Assembly (NCBI GenBank): GCA_003255065.1
Contig: QAOA01000813.1
Location: forward strand, 151,449 to 215,448
DNA from: Cercis canadensis
Taxonomy: Eukaryota; Streptophyta; Magnoliopsida; Fabales; Fabaceae
Length of the DNA: 64,000 bases
Direction of reading: 5' to 3'
Shown here: positions 14,701 through 24,852 of the stretch, piece by piece
Layout: each line of letters opens with the position of its first letter
Numbering within the stretch: the first letter of the stretch is position 1
The notes under the pieces: model-generated
Seen by the model: the letters and a program-made list of their open reading frames with translations, nothing else
Databases searched by the model: none
What the model was told of the DNA's origin: nothing
Position numbers and translations under genes: made by a program

Positions 14701-17700
14701 TTAAAAGTGAGGTTGAAAAGGAAAGTAAGTGAGAGAATCTAGTAAGTAATTCATTGATTAGTTTCTTTTAGTGGAGATGTCAAATGAACTCCTAAGACCT
14801 TGTTTCTCTTTCATTGTATCATCCAGTATAGTTTGTTACTGTTGAATTGTACTACACGTGAGAATTTTAAACTTCTTTGTGATTTGGCTGTTAATGCAAA
14901 TTTAATTTTCAATAGGTTTCTACAAAAGTTTAGTATTTTTATATTAAAAATCTCAAATAAATATAACAATGACAACAACAACAACAATAATAATTTATAG
15001 ATCCTTACTGTAGTAGATTACTTTATCTTCATTCTCAAAAGAAAATATTCCATAATGTTTCTCCACAATAACTTAGTAAATTATATCAACATAAGAGATC
15101 GTTCTAGGGTGTGCCCTTAAAAAAAGAAAATGGAGACTCGGTATTATTTGTGATTATTTTGCAAAATATAATAATTTTCTTAGTACAACTTTTTCTCAAA
15201 ACTGTATAAGATTTCCAAAAAAAAAAAAAAAGATATTTGCTTTTGCAAATAGATAAATAGTAATTGCATTTATAATTAAAGAGAGGGGATGAGGAGATCA
15301 ACCTTATCACTTGGAGCATGCTCCACTAAGCTAGAGTTCTTCCTCCAAAAATAAAAAAAGATAGTTACTATGCTTTTTTGAAATTTTTTTACTCTTGTTA
15401 AATCATTTATTTTTAAAAAAATTACAAATGACACCACTGTACATTTGTATCCTATAGCAACATAGTCAATCCCCATAATGATCATCTAAGAAATCTAGTT
15501 TCAAAAATCAAAGTATTAGAAAAGTTCTAAAATCGTGAAGATGTCATGGTAGACCCATACATTTTTTTTTTCTCAAGTAATTCTATCCTACCCCAAATTC
15601 CCCACATCATGTTAGTTCATTGTAACTTTTTTATACGCAAACTTGTTACATTCATTAGTACAATTGGCTCATTTTTAGTTTCAACAGACAGACTTATAAT
15701 TTTTTTTTTAAGGGTCAAATATTGATCTAGTCATAACAAAAGTACCAAAAAAAAAATAAGATATTGATCTATTGAAATTCAATTGTGCATCTTTCCTAGT
15801 ATGGCATAAGGTGAGTCTATATAGTGTGTAAAATAGAAGTAATGCAGGATAAGGAAATTGAGTCTACCAAAGAATTTAACCATGGATCATATGCCACTCA
15901 AAGGCAAAATTGAAATAGGCAAGATTGTTAAGCATACCTTCCCACAGAAAAGTGCAACCGTGCCAAGAACATTGCACCCTGCGATGTCACTGAGATCCTT
16001 TGCAAATGGGAAATAATTTCTTTGTTGAACACTCGAAGTTGAATTGCCTTCAGAATGGAAGCCAAGTAATTGAGGAAGGGATCGTAATGTTAAAGAGCGT
16101 AACTTAGGAAACCGGAGTATGCCAGTAGCCTTTTCATCATCATAAACTACTCCTTCCATGCGATTACATTCCTCAAGTTCAATTTCAACAAGTTGTGTAA
16201 GACCTCTAGCAATGGAAGCTGAGAAGAGGCTCCTCAAGTTACCACAATTTTTTACTTTGATAATCTTCAGTTTGGAAAAGGATTCTACTGTAAGAGGCCC
16301 ACTGCATAACTTTTCTAGGTTCATTACATTTTGGAGAACCATTGACTCCAAGTTGGGGAAGAGATCAATAGCATGGCTGACCCCCAATGAGTCAATTACA
16401 CACTGAATTTCATCATTATCATTGACGTAAAGATGCTTTAGTGGTGACAAACCTTCACTGTTTAGTGCAGGAAGAACATTTTTTGCTCCTTCCAATTTGC
16501 CAAAGTGAAAATTTTCAACCGTATCAAGCAGTCTTTTGACATCATCTCTCGAGTGAATGCTAGTGCTAAGCCAAAGTTTCAGGGTCCTTGAAGTTTCTGG
16601 CTCCGATGACCAATCCCATACATTTCCTATGAGTATTTTGTACCTTTGAAGCCTTTCAAAGGGCAGGATTTTTGGCAACATTCTCTCATCAGGAATAAGA
16701 ACTTCTAAAGTGGTCAAGCGAGGCAAATTCTCTAGCTCAGCAACACTAGCATTACTTTGCTGCTGACCCATTGGATCATTAACATCCCAGTCCACAAAAC
16801 TGTCTTCCATGTACAGCTCTTCTAACTTTTTCAAGCTAGACAAGATATTTGGTGGGATTAATTTTAATTTAGAACAGCCAGTCAAGTCCAGCAATTGCAG
16901 CTGGGTCAATTGCCCTAGTTCTTGGGGCAATTTTTTAATATCTGATTTGAAAATGCTGAGGACTTTTAAACCCTTCAACTCTCCAATGATCTCTATATCC
17001 CGCAAAGTACAGAAGTAAAAACACAAGGAACGGAGATTGCTCAAGAGACGGATTGATGAAGGTAGGGACTCAAATTCCATTCTAGTCAAATCCAATACTT
17101 TGAGTCCTACTATTCCTTTGAAAAAGTTGTCTAACAGTTTCAGAGAAGGGTCTTTATTGTTTAGAAGAAAAAAGGTGAGGTTGGGACAATACAGTCTTTC
17201 AAGAAGGTCATATGTGTCACAAAATTCTAGTATGATTGTCGTGTAATTTTGTAGCTGCTCTTCCTTGGGCCATTCTTCCAAATTTTCATTTCTTTTCACA
17301 AAGGGATGTTGATGCTTAGATGCTATTAATATGGCCACATCTTGGACAACATCATGCATTTGGCAAAACTCATTGGAATAATTTGTATCTAATAACAAGC
17401 ACGAGTCTTTTAGTTTACGAATACATGAATCAAATTTATTTCGAACATCTACCATTTTAGGGATGTGTTTAAATAAATCCAGCCCAACAGAATACTTGAA
17501 TAAATCCATAATTGAAAAAGCTGATTCCAACATTCCAGAAAGCAAGAAAAGTGACTTGAGGAGATCATCTTCTAAATTTTCAAAACTCACTTCAATTGGT
17601 TTATATATAACATTCTGCATACCTGTAATATCTGTTGGAGCAGGATTTCTTAGTTGTCGCAAGACATCCTTCCATTCTGATATATTCTTGTTTTTCAAAG

Positions 17701-18805
17701 AACTTGCAACCGTTACAATTGCAAGTGGCAACCCACTACACTCTTGAGCAACTTCGGAGGCTATAGAAAGTAATTCAGCATTGGCAGTAGATTCATCAAG
17801 CTCAGCCTTCTCCTTAAACAACTCCCAGGCTTCAATATTCTGCAATTGCCCTACCAAAAAGTACTTCTGAGAATTCAATTTTGACAATACCTCTCGATCA
17901 CGGGAGGTCATCAAGAATTTACATCTCCTCTGCTGCATTTCAGAAGAGATGCTTATTTTGTTACTATTGTGCTTGTGCTCCTCTAGGAAAGGAATGCCTA
18001 TCTCATCCCAATTAAGCTCTGCCCATAGATCATCAAGAATGAAGAGAACATTCTTTTCTTTCTTTAATCTCTCAAGTAGACGACCCGCTCTTCCAATTAG
18101 ACTTTGCTCATTATTAAAATTGAGTCCCAACATGTCAGCAACTTGCCCTTGGATTTTTTCCACTTCTGGATTCTGTGTTATAGTTGCCATGACTACCACA
18201 TCAAACTCTTGTTGAGCTTTCTTGGCAACCTCTTTGACTAAAGTGGTCTTGCCCACACCGCCCAACCCATATACTCCAATCTTGTTAACTTTAGGATCTC
18301 TCAATGCCTCCATAATGGCGTCAAGTTTTGAAACCCTTGATCCAAAATCCTCGTTACTTGTGGTTGATGAAAAGGTCTGTATCAAATTTGGAGCTTTACG
18401 GTGAGAAACTTGATCAAATTGTCCCTCGTTCTTGAGTTTTTCAATCTCTTGCACCATCTTCTTCGATTTCCTGCTTAAGTGATGTCTCGTCCACAGATTA
18501 GGAAATGATCTGCTAGAACACCCTGTCTTCTTGTGGCGATTATCTTCAATGAGCTCCTCCATCTTCCCCGCCATCTCATCCACTTTTTCTAGCCACTTGC
18601 GAACACCATTTTCAATCTCTTCCCCATTTCTAAGGGCAAGATTAACTCTCTCCTGCAGACTTTCTCTTGCATGCTGGAGATTCACATCTTCCTCCTTCAA
18701 TTCCTTAAAATTGCGGTTGTAGAATATCAGATAACCCAGCTGCCGCGCCGTTGGGGCCAATGTGTACTCTAGTAATTTCTCAACTGCCATGGTAAGAAAC
18801 TCCAT
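266..18805 (-). CDS. CC-NB-ARC-LRR immune receptor gene 1 (spliced, 3' end outside window)
   Basis: Multi-exon NLR gene on the minus strand, of the RPS2/At4g27190-like class by its motifs. Such proteins are intracellular receptors that sense pathogen effectors and trigger cell death; that role is family knowledge. Exons I can place by GT..AG borders and open frames: 18805-15938, 14555-14442, 13843-13151, 11842-11000, 10788-10054, 8951-8133, 7867-7130, 5629-4802, 3019-2279, 1669-872, 748-530, and less surely 441-418 and 328-266. From the ATG through 530 the exons are all multiples of three and join in phase 0, giving about 3,130 residues, far above the usual 900-1,400 of this family. The excess is four tandem pairs of LRR exons. 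The true 3' end must lie left of position 1. The copy at 33.7-51.4 kb supports the exon order. Splice sites are read by eye; transcripts could shift the small exons. Confidence 0.85.
418..441 (-). CDS. NLR gene 1, possible 24-bp microexon
   Basis: Eight codons between acceptor ACGTTCTTCAG and the strong donor CCAG/GTAAGAA. The donor is convincing, the acceptor less so (another AG lies 24 bp upstream). In gene 2 the homologous stretch near 34950 has lost this donor. Whether it is coding is unsure. Confidence 0.35.
530..748 (-). CDS. NLR gene 1, post-LRR acidic exon (short form)
   Basis: 219 bp, 73 codons, acceptor TTGTGCAG, donor TCT/GTAAGTG. Opens DASEKLRKEVDERKKNSS and is rich in S, E, K, D and N, so probably disordered. 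It follows the last LRR exon after a 123-bp intron and in phase. Its counterpart in gene 2 (from 35513) shares the GSEHxLSHxD motif but is about twice as long; copy 1 lacks a block of roughly 85 codons. Confidence 0.6.
872..1669 (-). CDS. NLR gene 1, LRR exon alpha-4 (absent from gene 2)
   Basis: 798 bp, 266 codons, phase 0-0, acceptor TTTCTCAG, donor AAG/GTAGCC. Begins AMPRLEDLTIDCNEPIMTW and ends YANK, as alpha-1 does. It forms, with beta-4, the fourth LRR pair that gene 2 lacks. Confidence 0.85.
1670..4801. other. Introns around beta-4 in NLR gene 1
   Basis: 1670-2278 and 3020-4801 are AT-rich introns without coding potential. The second contains the N at 3731 with about 85 bp repeated on either side, and a stretch from about 3800 (taatggatttaattag) that is matched at 35540 in gene 2. 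Confidence 0.6.
2279..3019 (-). CDS. NLR gene 1, LRR exon beta-4 (absent from gene 2)
   Basis: 741 bp, 247 codons, phase 0-0, acceptor TTGCACAG, donor AAG/GTACGT. Contains KEIWPSQVPDGSFRNL and ISKVLSFNLLESLNYL, close to the beta-1 exon, so it is probably an intragenic duplicate of that. No counterpart exists between 35513 and 36314 in gene 2. Confidence 0.85.
4802..5629 (-). CDS. NLR gene 1, LRR exon alpha-3
   Basis: 828 bp, 276 codons, phase 0-0, acceptor CTAG, donor ATG/GTAAGC. Begins VFPNLEQLSINNTDSIINW. It is the most diverged exon relative to its gene 2 counterpart (36314-37141): by hand about 55 differences in 276, concentrated in the first half. Confidence 0.87.
5743..5779. repeat. 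(AT)n microsatellite in intron
   Basis: About 18 AT units. The same intron in gene 2 has only a few units (37255-37265), so the array expanded or contracted after duplication. Confidence 0.9.
6172..6544. repeat. 57-bp direct repeat 316 bp apart
   Basis: The block at 6172-6229 (starting tgataggga, containing ttttgggccccttcatc) recurs at 6488-6544 inside the small transposon that follows. The first copy is outside the element. Only the second has a counterpart in gene 2. Confidence 0.7.
6392..6693. mobile_element. Tourist-like (PIF/Harbinger) MITE, copy 1
   Basis: About 302 bp with terminal inverted repeats around ccctatgtttggg..agtaaa and tttacccc..aaacatgccc, flanked by TTA and TAA. The homologue in gene 2 (37845-38134) has cleaner ends, so the insertion predates the gene duplication. 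It lies within the intron between alpha-3 and beta-3. Confidence 0.65.
7130..7867 (-). CDS. NLR gene 1, LRR exon beta-3
   Basis: 738 bp, 246 codons, phase 0-0, acceptor CTGCAG, donor AAG/GTACAA. The frame is open from VGIRSFELSKLSEFPEL, before the first internal Met. LPNLKHVWNKDHKG and LQELNIDNCGFEEIV are LRR repeats. Gene 2 counterpart 39361-40098. Confidence 0.87.
8133..8951 (-). CDS. NLR gene 1, LRR exon alpha-2
   Basis: 819 bp, 273 codons, phase 0-0, acceptor ACCAG, donor ATG/GTATGC. Begins VFPNLESLVLNNKDHIMDW; repeats include LPKLGHICKEGNQLD and LTYLEIWKCDGLLHL. Gene 2 counterpart 40365-41183. Confidence 0.88.
8952..10053. other. Intron between beta-2 and alpha-2 of gene 1
   Basis: AT-rich, about 1.1 kb, no gene; conserved with 41184-42260 of gene 2, apart from a poly-T run near 9121. 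Confidence 0.6.
10054..10788 (-). CDS. NLR gene 1, LRR exon beta-2
   Basis: 735 bp, 245 codons, phase 0-0, acceptor TATAG, donor AAG/GTACTA. Opens VGLRSFELLKQEEFPEL and holds the LPNLKHVWNRDH repeat and a FLVEK end shared with beta-3. Gene 2 counterpart 42261-42995; by hand I count about 13 amino-acid differences in 245. Confidence 0.88.
11000..11842 (-). CDS. NLR gene 1, LRR exon alpha-1
   Basis: 843 bp, 281 codons, phase 0-0, acceptor TTTTTTAG, donor AAG/GTATGC. Begins VIPNLQELTLDCNESLMTW and ends in YANK. The repeats include LPKLKQICKEGYEVDP and LTSLEVYKCEGLLYL. Very similar to the alpha-4 exon at 872-1669, which suggests duplication inside the gene. Gene 2 counterpart 43207-44049. Confidence 0.88.
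11843..13150. other. Intron between beta-1 and alpha-1 of gene 1
   Basis: About 1.3 kb, AT-rich. Holds a run of short gatcatt/caatgatc inverted motifs near 12300-12520 and a stretch of repeated gtggtgttc-type words near 12730-12900. Both are shared with gene 2 (44050-45364). No coding signal. Confidence 0.5.
13151..13843 (-). CDS. NLR gene 1, LRR exon beta-1
   Basis: 693 bp, 231 codons, phase 0-0, acceptor TTGCACAG, donor AAG/GTTTGT. Opens MKEIWHSPIPDGSF and carries the NLEELEVECC, LPNLKHVW and ELRLWSCTGLE repeats typical of the C-terminal LRRs of RPS2-like plant NLRs. First member of the beta type, which always precedes an alpha exon. The gene 2 counterpart is 45365-46057, same length. Confidence 0.88.
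13844..14441. other. Intron between the 114-bp exon and beta-1
   Basis: About 600 bp. Near 14335-14440 a second near-exon with its own GAG/GTAATT-type donor is visible; I see no reading frame that would require it. Confidence 0.4.
14442..14555 (-). CDS. NLR gene 1, 114-bp LRR exon
   Basis: Thirty-eight codons in phase 0, flanked by acceptor TATGTAG and donor GTAGTTTC. It starts VMLPNLEKL, the same LRR opening (V-x-P-N-L-E) as the long alpha-type LRR exons, so it looks like a shortened member of that series. Its counterpart in gene 2 is 46688-46801, also 114 bp. Confidence 0.8.
14556..15937. other. First coding intron of gene 1
   Basis: About 1.4 kb, AT-rich with poly-A/T runs, no gene seen. 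The homologous gene 2 intron is 46802-48348, which is inflated by two assembly overlaps. Confidence 0.6.
15938..18805 (-). CDS. NLR gene 1, exon 1: coiled coil, NB-ARC, first LRRs
   Basis: Codes for 956 residues from the ATG at 18805; a second in-frame ATG lies five codons on (MEFLTM). Residues 1-120 are charged and heptad-like, as in the RPS2-type coiled coil. The P-loop GLGGVGKTT is at 180-188, kinase-2 LFILDDLW at 254-261, the RNBS-B-like FLMTSRDRE near 297-305, GLPLAI at 358-363 and MHDVV at 483-487. All ATP-binding and switch motifs are present, so nothing here suggests a dead NB-ARC. From about residue 560 short LRRs follow, for example LKVLDLTRMEFESLP. The exon ends TGTGGGAAG before GTATGC; reading on gives a stop at 15887, so splicing is required. 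Confidence 0.93.
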
Positions 18806-18847
18806 TCTTGCTTCCAGATGCTTTCGGCAACAACTCCTTATATTGAC

Positions 18848-18950
18848 CTACGTAGAGGTGGATAAGTATAAAGTGAGACCAGTCACATCCACAAGCGAAT
18901 CATACAAATTATTTATCCTACAACTAATTTGAGGAAATGAGAATGCTTAC
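18848..18950 (-). other. 5' UTR intron of NLR gene 1
   Basis: Reverse strand reads TTTAAG/GTAAGC at 18951/18950 and TACGTAG at the 3' side, leaving a 42-nt leader before the ATG. The same sites occur in gene 2 (51423-51525). Predicted from consensus only. Confidence 0.55.
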
Positions 18951-19010
18951 CTTAAACAATAACACCAACAGATCAAGTTCTTGACATTCTTCACTCTTAT
19001 ATTAAGCGGA
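18951..19010 (-). promoter_or_regulatory. Leader-exon module 1 of gene 1
   Basis: Contains words repeated further upstream (acaccaacagatcaag, ttcttcactc) and ends in a donor AAG/GTAAGC. Probably the proximal non-coding first exon. Confidence 0.5.
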
Positions 19011-19055
19011 AAGGTAAACGGTAAAGTAGAAGACAGCTTCACTACTTTATAAAGC

Positions 19056-19100
19056 GAAAGGTTAACAATGACACCAATAGATCAAGTCTCTGAAATGCAG
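19056..19100 (-). promoter_or_regulatory. Leader-like module 2 of gene 1
   Basis: Repeats gacaccaatagatcaagt close to module 1, without a clear donor. Conserved near 51640 in copy 2. Confidence 0.35.
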
Positions 19101-20335
19101 ATGGTTTAATCAATAGAATCCATTTCAGTCTTTTGCACCATAATAAGAATTATAAACAAACCTGTCAAACAAAAAACATTATAAGCTAAGCATATGACGC
19201 ATATGGCTTCCATATAAAATATATATACTAAGCAATGAAGTCTCAGTTTTCGAATTTAAATTACTACTATAAATATGGCGAAGCAGATAGAGAAAAGGAC
19301 CACTCCTACTCTCTCCAACATCTTACATGATCCACTCTCATATGTTTTGAGTAATTTAATTTATATTTTCGGAGGGGGAAGAGATAGTGGGGACAACAAT
19401 AGGGAACTAATCAACTTTAGGCTTTTGCTATTTTCAAAGAAAATTAGACTTTCATTGCCTATTGGCTTAAATCTTTGACGGCTTTTATGTTTCTTTTGAT
19501 GCATTAAGGTGGGGAAAATATTGAACGAAGTGTACCTGCAGGTCACGTGCATGGACCTTGGTAAGGTCAATTTTTTAGTTTTAAAATTTTCATATAATTT
19601 CTTTTGATTTCAGGTCATTTTTTTAACATTATCAGTGAATCAAAACTAAATCTTGAAAAAAATATGTAAAGCTCTTTTATACTATGAAAAAATTAAGTTA
19701 AACCTTTCATTTATACTCTTCTTTGAAAAAAAAGAAAGACTTTGGTAATACATTTCATTGTCTTAAAAGTCATAAAAAATAAGCATGTGATGGCTAATAA
19801 AATTAGACAAAGACCTATGAATGAACCTAATAATCGTTATATATTAAATCATGCAAGGCTAAATAACAAAATGTCTGAAGTCCTATTTGGTTTTCAATTT
19901 AAAAATGAAGGATTCATTAAAGAGCAAACCTTGTAATCATGACAATACAGACTTTCCACAAAGAGAAATTTTTATCAGTATATATATAAAGAGAGAGAGA
20001 GAGAGAGAAAAGAAGAGAATCATTCTCACGCTCTCCAAAATCTCACATGAACCCCACTATTCTTTGTCCGAGTTTAAATTACTCCCATTAGTGTTTTGAT
20101 AATAGATTTCACTCTTCCAAAACATAAGACAATTACAAAATTAAGAAGCATATGGGACCGTGGAAAGAAGTGCATCCGCACACTCTCCAGCCTCTTGCAT
20201 AATCCTCTGTTCAACATTATAACTTAAATTACTACCACTTGTAATGGCAGAGGAGGGGGACAGAGATCACAATCCTCCACCTTCCTTAAGCAAAAATTTT
20301 AATTTACAAATACGTACACTTTCCCTTTAAATTTT
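19101..20335. other. AT-rich 5' flank of gene 1
   Basis: No gene recognised. Contains a (GA)n run near 19990-20010 and short ORFs without family resemblance. Confidence 0.5.
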
Positions 20336-20876
20336 GGCTTAATTGTAATTTTAGTCCTTCTATTTTAACAGTTTAAATTTTTTGGTCCCTCTATTTTAAA
20401 AATGAACAATTTAGTCTTGCTATTTTTATAAAATGTATAATTTTAATCCTTTTGTTTTTTATCCAAAATTTCTTAGGTCTATTTCAAAGTATAAAATTCT
20501 CTGATTCATAATCCCACCTTTCAAATTGCAAAGCTACGTCTTGTAAACATTTCAATAAAATTTTAACTTGATTTAACGATGAATGAATCTAAATCCATAG
20601 TTAGATAAAAACTTATAGTTTTGATATTTTAAGTTAAATTATACTGTTAGATCGAGCTGAAATTTTGTAAATAGATTTGCAAGGAGTAACTCTTTAATTT
20701 TAACGGTAAAATTGTAAATTAGAGAACTTTACACTTTAAACTAGACCTGGAAAATAATTGAATGATCAAAATTATATAATTTATGAATATAGCGGAACTA
20801 AATTGTTCATTTTTAAAATAGATAGACCCAAAAATTTAAGTTGTTAAAATAGAAAAACTAAAATTACAATTAAGTC
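20336..20876. mobile_element. Mutator-like MITE, copy 1 only
   Basis: 541 bp with long terminal inverted repeats of about 80 bp (ggcttaattgtaattttag at the left, its near complement at the right), flanked by a perfect 9-bp duplication TTAAATTTT at 20327-20335 and 20877-20885. Nine-bp target duplications are typical of Mutator elements. No transposase inside. The homologous site in copy 2 (about 53310) is empty. Confidence 0.85.
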
Positions 20877-21538
20877 TTAAATTTTTTATTTCTCTCTCAA
20901 TTAATAGTGATCTGCTATAGAAAGAAAATTGAATTCTTGCTTTGAGATGTACTTCTTCGTACACAGATTTTATAGTTTTATCTAGAGTCTAAACACCAAA
21001 AGTTGAATCAGTTACTAATTAATAGCTAACAAGGTAACAATAAATGGACGGTGAGAAATTAATCAAAGTATCACAACCAAATGAAACATGGAAATCAAAA
21101 TTATTTATAGACAAGTAATCACAATATTTAAGATGATGGGACACTAAGAGATAAATGAAACAATAAAGTGAATATATGTCAATAATAAATAACACAATAG
21201 ATTGGTTGCAATCAAACAGCATGGCCTAGTGGGAGTAAAGCTCAAAGGAAGCAGGACACTACAACTATCCTACTTTATATATGAAGGGGATTTTGGAAAC
21301 TCAGTGTGGGAACGTGATTGCTTATGATCAAGATAATGAGAGAGTCAAAGATAAATCAAACAACAAAATGAAAGATATGTAAATAAAAAATAATAAGTTA
21401 TTAGCTGGCTAGTTTGTAAAAAAATATAGGCTCAAACTTTTATCAGAGAAAAAGAAGAAAAAGAAAGATATGAACTTGAAGGTTCCATACAAAATAAATA
21501 CGATACACTACAAATTAATATAAGGAAATTATACAGCT

Positions 21539-21600
21539 TACCTTAAGGAAAGGGACCAACCAGAGCAAGTTATTGATCTTCACTCCTATATAAAGCAAAG
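21539..21600 (-). promoter_or_regulatory. Leader-exon module 3 of gene 1
   Basis: On the minus strand: GCTTTATATAGGAGTGAAG, then a CTTGCTCTGG stretch, then CTTAAG/GTAAGC. A TATA-like word, leader and donor in one unit. Conserved at 54713-54775. Confidence 0.45.
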
Positions 21601-22010
21601 CAAATACTAATTAAAAGATAGCTAAATGTTTGTACATTTTTTGTTTGGGATTTTTGTAGGAGTAATGCTATTTAGTTAGAGAAACATTTATCAAAATTCA
21701 TATGTTGGTATTAAATGAAGGTAGTAAAAACAATATAAGAGTGATTAAAAGTTCACATCAATTTAGTAGAAATTTCTGACAATAAAATTTTAACTGTCTA
21801 GCATTTTTCTTTCTGTAGAGTTTGTTGCAGAAAACAAAGGAAAGGTACTTAAATTTGATTCCAGCGATGGAAAAACAAAACCAAAAAAGGCAGAACAATA
21901 TTAACTCCAAGAACAAAAGAAATCGAGGAATTTGAGAAAGATGTACTCTTTTCCTTGCTTCTCAGATTATATCGCAGATGAAAAGCCAGAGAGATGAAAT
22001 AAGTCATATT

Positions 22011-22075
22011 ACCTTCAAATAACTGACACCAGCAGAGCCAATTTTATTCTTCACTATTCTTTGAAGCAGACGGCA
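22011..22075 (-). promoter_or_regulatory. Leader-exon module 4 of gene 1
   Basis: Same layout as module 3 (actgacaccagcagagcc, ttcttcactattc), ending TTGAAG/GTAATA on the minus strand. Conserved at 55169-55232. Confidence 0.4.
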
Positions 22076-22106
22076 AACATGAGAGATTTTTAGTTTTTTT
22101 TTTTTT

Positions 22107-22107
22107 N
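22107..22107. other. Single-N join inside poly-T
   Basis: An N with T runs on both sides. It may be an overlap join like the others, but the low complexity hides it. Confidence 0.6.
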
Positions 22108-22624
22108 TTTTTTTTTTTTTGGAAATTTAAAGAGAAAACAGAGCAAAGAAAATCTGATTCAATTAAAGTAATCGAACAAATCAGTAGAAAGTTGAAAGCA
22201 GATGAGAGGATCTGTATCCGTAGCAGAATGGTGATAGAACAATGGAAGGAAATGAGAGCACAGATAATAGCAAAATGCAGAGAACACTAGCAAGATGAAG
22301 ATTGAAGAGAGCGTGATAGCTTTATCTACGCAAATCTTAAACATTCTTAACTTAATAGAATTGTTTTCTCGGTAAAAATGTGTAAGTAAGATGATTCTTT
22401 TCCACTTTCTTGCAATTATTCTTTCCTTCAAGAATATTTACCTTTCTTATGTTGGGTGGATTCCCATTCTTTTGGTGGTTCTGAATCTTATTAAGCTTGG
22501 AAGCGAGGACTCGGATTTTCTCTCTCTTTCTTCTCTAATCAGGGGAAATCTTGAGCACAATCTAACATATTGTTCTTGGGTAAGCCAATCAAGTAATAAC
22601 AACAAAGTAAAGCCAATCAACTAA

Positions 22625-23639
22625 ATAATGAGCTGAATTGCAGGTGACCTCAAAATCCTTATGAGAATTTCACATACAATGTTGCCAATTCAATTTTATC
22701 CACCAGATTTTCAATTTCTGGGGCAATTTTTTTGTTCGTTTAGGCATCTGATATGATGTCTCCAATAAGAACTCATAAAATTTTAACAACTTTGATTATC
22801 TTATTAGTAAGAAAGGAATAATTTTGTGGTGTCTAGTAACATCATAGTTGGCGACATGTGGATCATTTACTTACCTATGAGGGGATCTTGCCATTTTCCT
22901 TCTTTAGGATAAAATCTGTCTGCTGACTTATCATTCTATCAAAGTGATTGCAGCTTCTTTCCCTCTTCATTTTTTCTTATAAATAAAATACATCACTAAT
23001 TGGGAAAATAATATATTTGTTAATTTTATAAAGGATGTTCAGCCATATCTGTGTTATTGAGTAACTCATAGTGTATACTGCCTCTGTCTGATGTTTTTCT
23101 TATGCTATGTGCNTATTGAGTAACTCTGTATACTGCCTCTGTCTGATGTTTTTCTTATGCTATGTGCTCTGTGTATTTATGCTTTACCTTCTTCTGTTAT
23201 AGGACCAAGCTGGCAACCATATTTCAAGCTATCTGTTGAAGAATTTGAAAGAAAATTGTGGTAGTAATTTTGGATATGTTCTGCTTTAAATTAAGATTCT
23301 TGCAGAATATTTCTTTCAGATTACCCTTAAATAATTGGAAGACATTCATGTACGTGGGGCCTAAAAATTATGCTCTGCTAGTAACAATTCAGAAGTATAG
23401 CATTGTTTGCCGTCCTAATTATAATATTTTATATCCTCACTTTTCACGATTTTGAGGATATTTATTGATACAAACGCTAATACCATGAGTTAGAAATGAA
23501 ATTTCAATAAGCCACTAGGTAACAGTTAGGAGTTTAAATAATTTGTAAAAAATCAGACATGTAACCAAAAAAAAACGTAATTAAATTTTGACAAAACCTT
23601 TGATATTGATTATATTACCTTTTTATTTATTTATTTTTT
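22625..23639. other. Distal flank of gene 1 and end of duplicated unit
   Basis: Similarity to copy 2 (57602-57775) continues to about 22810 and then stops. After that no gene is seen. The N at 23113 separates two copies of about 55 bp. Confidence 0.55.
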
Positions 23640-24316
23640 TTTACGAATATCTGACTAAAGTAAGGTACTGTAACTCAAATATTACATTTTTATAATTTTT
23701 TTACATATTTATAATACTTTTAAACTTATTTATTTTAATATTATACTTTTTAAAAAATTAAAAATTAAAAAAAAAAATTTTGAAGCAATGGGTCTCACCA
23801 GACACGCTGTGGACCAGTAGGTGTGTCCCCATCCAACACGCCGCAGCCCAAGTGATGTGTTCCCATTTTTTTTTTTTTCATTTTTTTGGTTGTATGAGTT
23901 TGAATTCCGAATTCTGTTAGAAACTCCAGCACGGAAACAGTTTTCTACTTCCCCCTTGCACCCAAACAAACATAGACGGTTTTCTGTGCATGCCCAACCT
24001 ATATATATACCATCTTACCTGCTACTTTATCTCTGTTCTGTTTTTTTTTTTTTTTTTTTTTTTTTAGATTCTCTGTGCTAGCTTTTGTAAATTATACACA
24101 TTAAATTATATTTTCTGATGGACACACTATGTGGGTTGCAGGTGTCGAGTGGAGACACATTAGTAGAGCTCACTGTTCTGAATTTTTTTTTTTTTAGTTT
24201 TTTATTTTTTAAAAAGTATAATATTAAAGTAAATAAGTTTGAAAGTATTATAAATATGTAAAAAAAAAAATTGTAAAAGTGTAATATTTTGGTCAAAGTG
24301 TCACTAAAAAATATTT
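23640..24316. mobile_element. Fold-back / MITE-like inverted repeat
   Basis: Arms of roughly 180 bp: about 23665-23850 (tacatatttataatacttt) and about 24120-24300, its near complement. The ends resemble the common plant non-autonomous element that starts with an agtgacactttgacc-type word. The centre has poly-T runs. No transposase. Confidence 0.6.
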
Positions 24317-24852
24317 TAATTGCTAAAAAATTAAATCTTTTACATGTATAGAAAATTAGCAGCCTACTGTTTTTTTTTAATAGGATCTTATCTGAGTATG
24401 GGTTTAGGTTTTTTTATTGGATTTTAGGAAGTTTTTGGTTCATTACTGCGTAATCATTTTTGGATGTCTCTGTACTTCCATTTCTCGAATAATCTGGTGG
24501 AGACGATATTCTTAGTGTGATGGGAGCACTCATTCTAGCAAACAGCTAATTGGCAATACGTTAGCTCCCTTGCTTGTCATTTTTTTTTTGTATTTGTAAT
24601 GCAAGTTGTGTCCATGCCAAACGACGCCTATGCAGGTCAACGATAAAAAAAAAAAAAAAAATATGGTATACGTAAATGATTATAATAAGTTTTCTTTTCC
24701 TTTTTTTTGGTAAAAAAGGAATTCAGTCAAGAAACATCAGAAGAACAAAGTACAGCAGATAGAACCCGCAACTACAAACAAAAACCAGGAACATCACCCG
24801 TAACCGGAATTCTAACATTCCTAGGAAAATAAACTCCTCTTTTATCCGAAAA

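Noticed and set aside
22159-22624. A small gene in the distal flank shared by both copies
   Set aside because: Frames are not conserved between 22159-22431 and 55328-55660 in length or ends. Sequence conservation is explained by the duplication.
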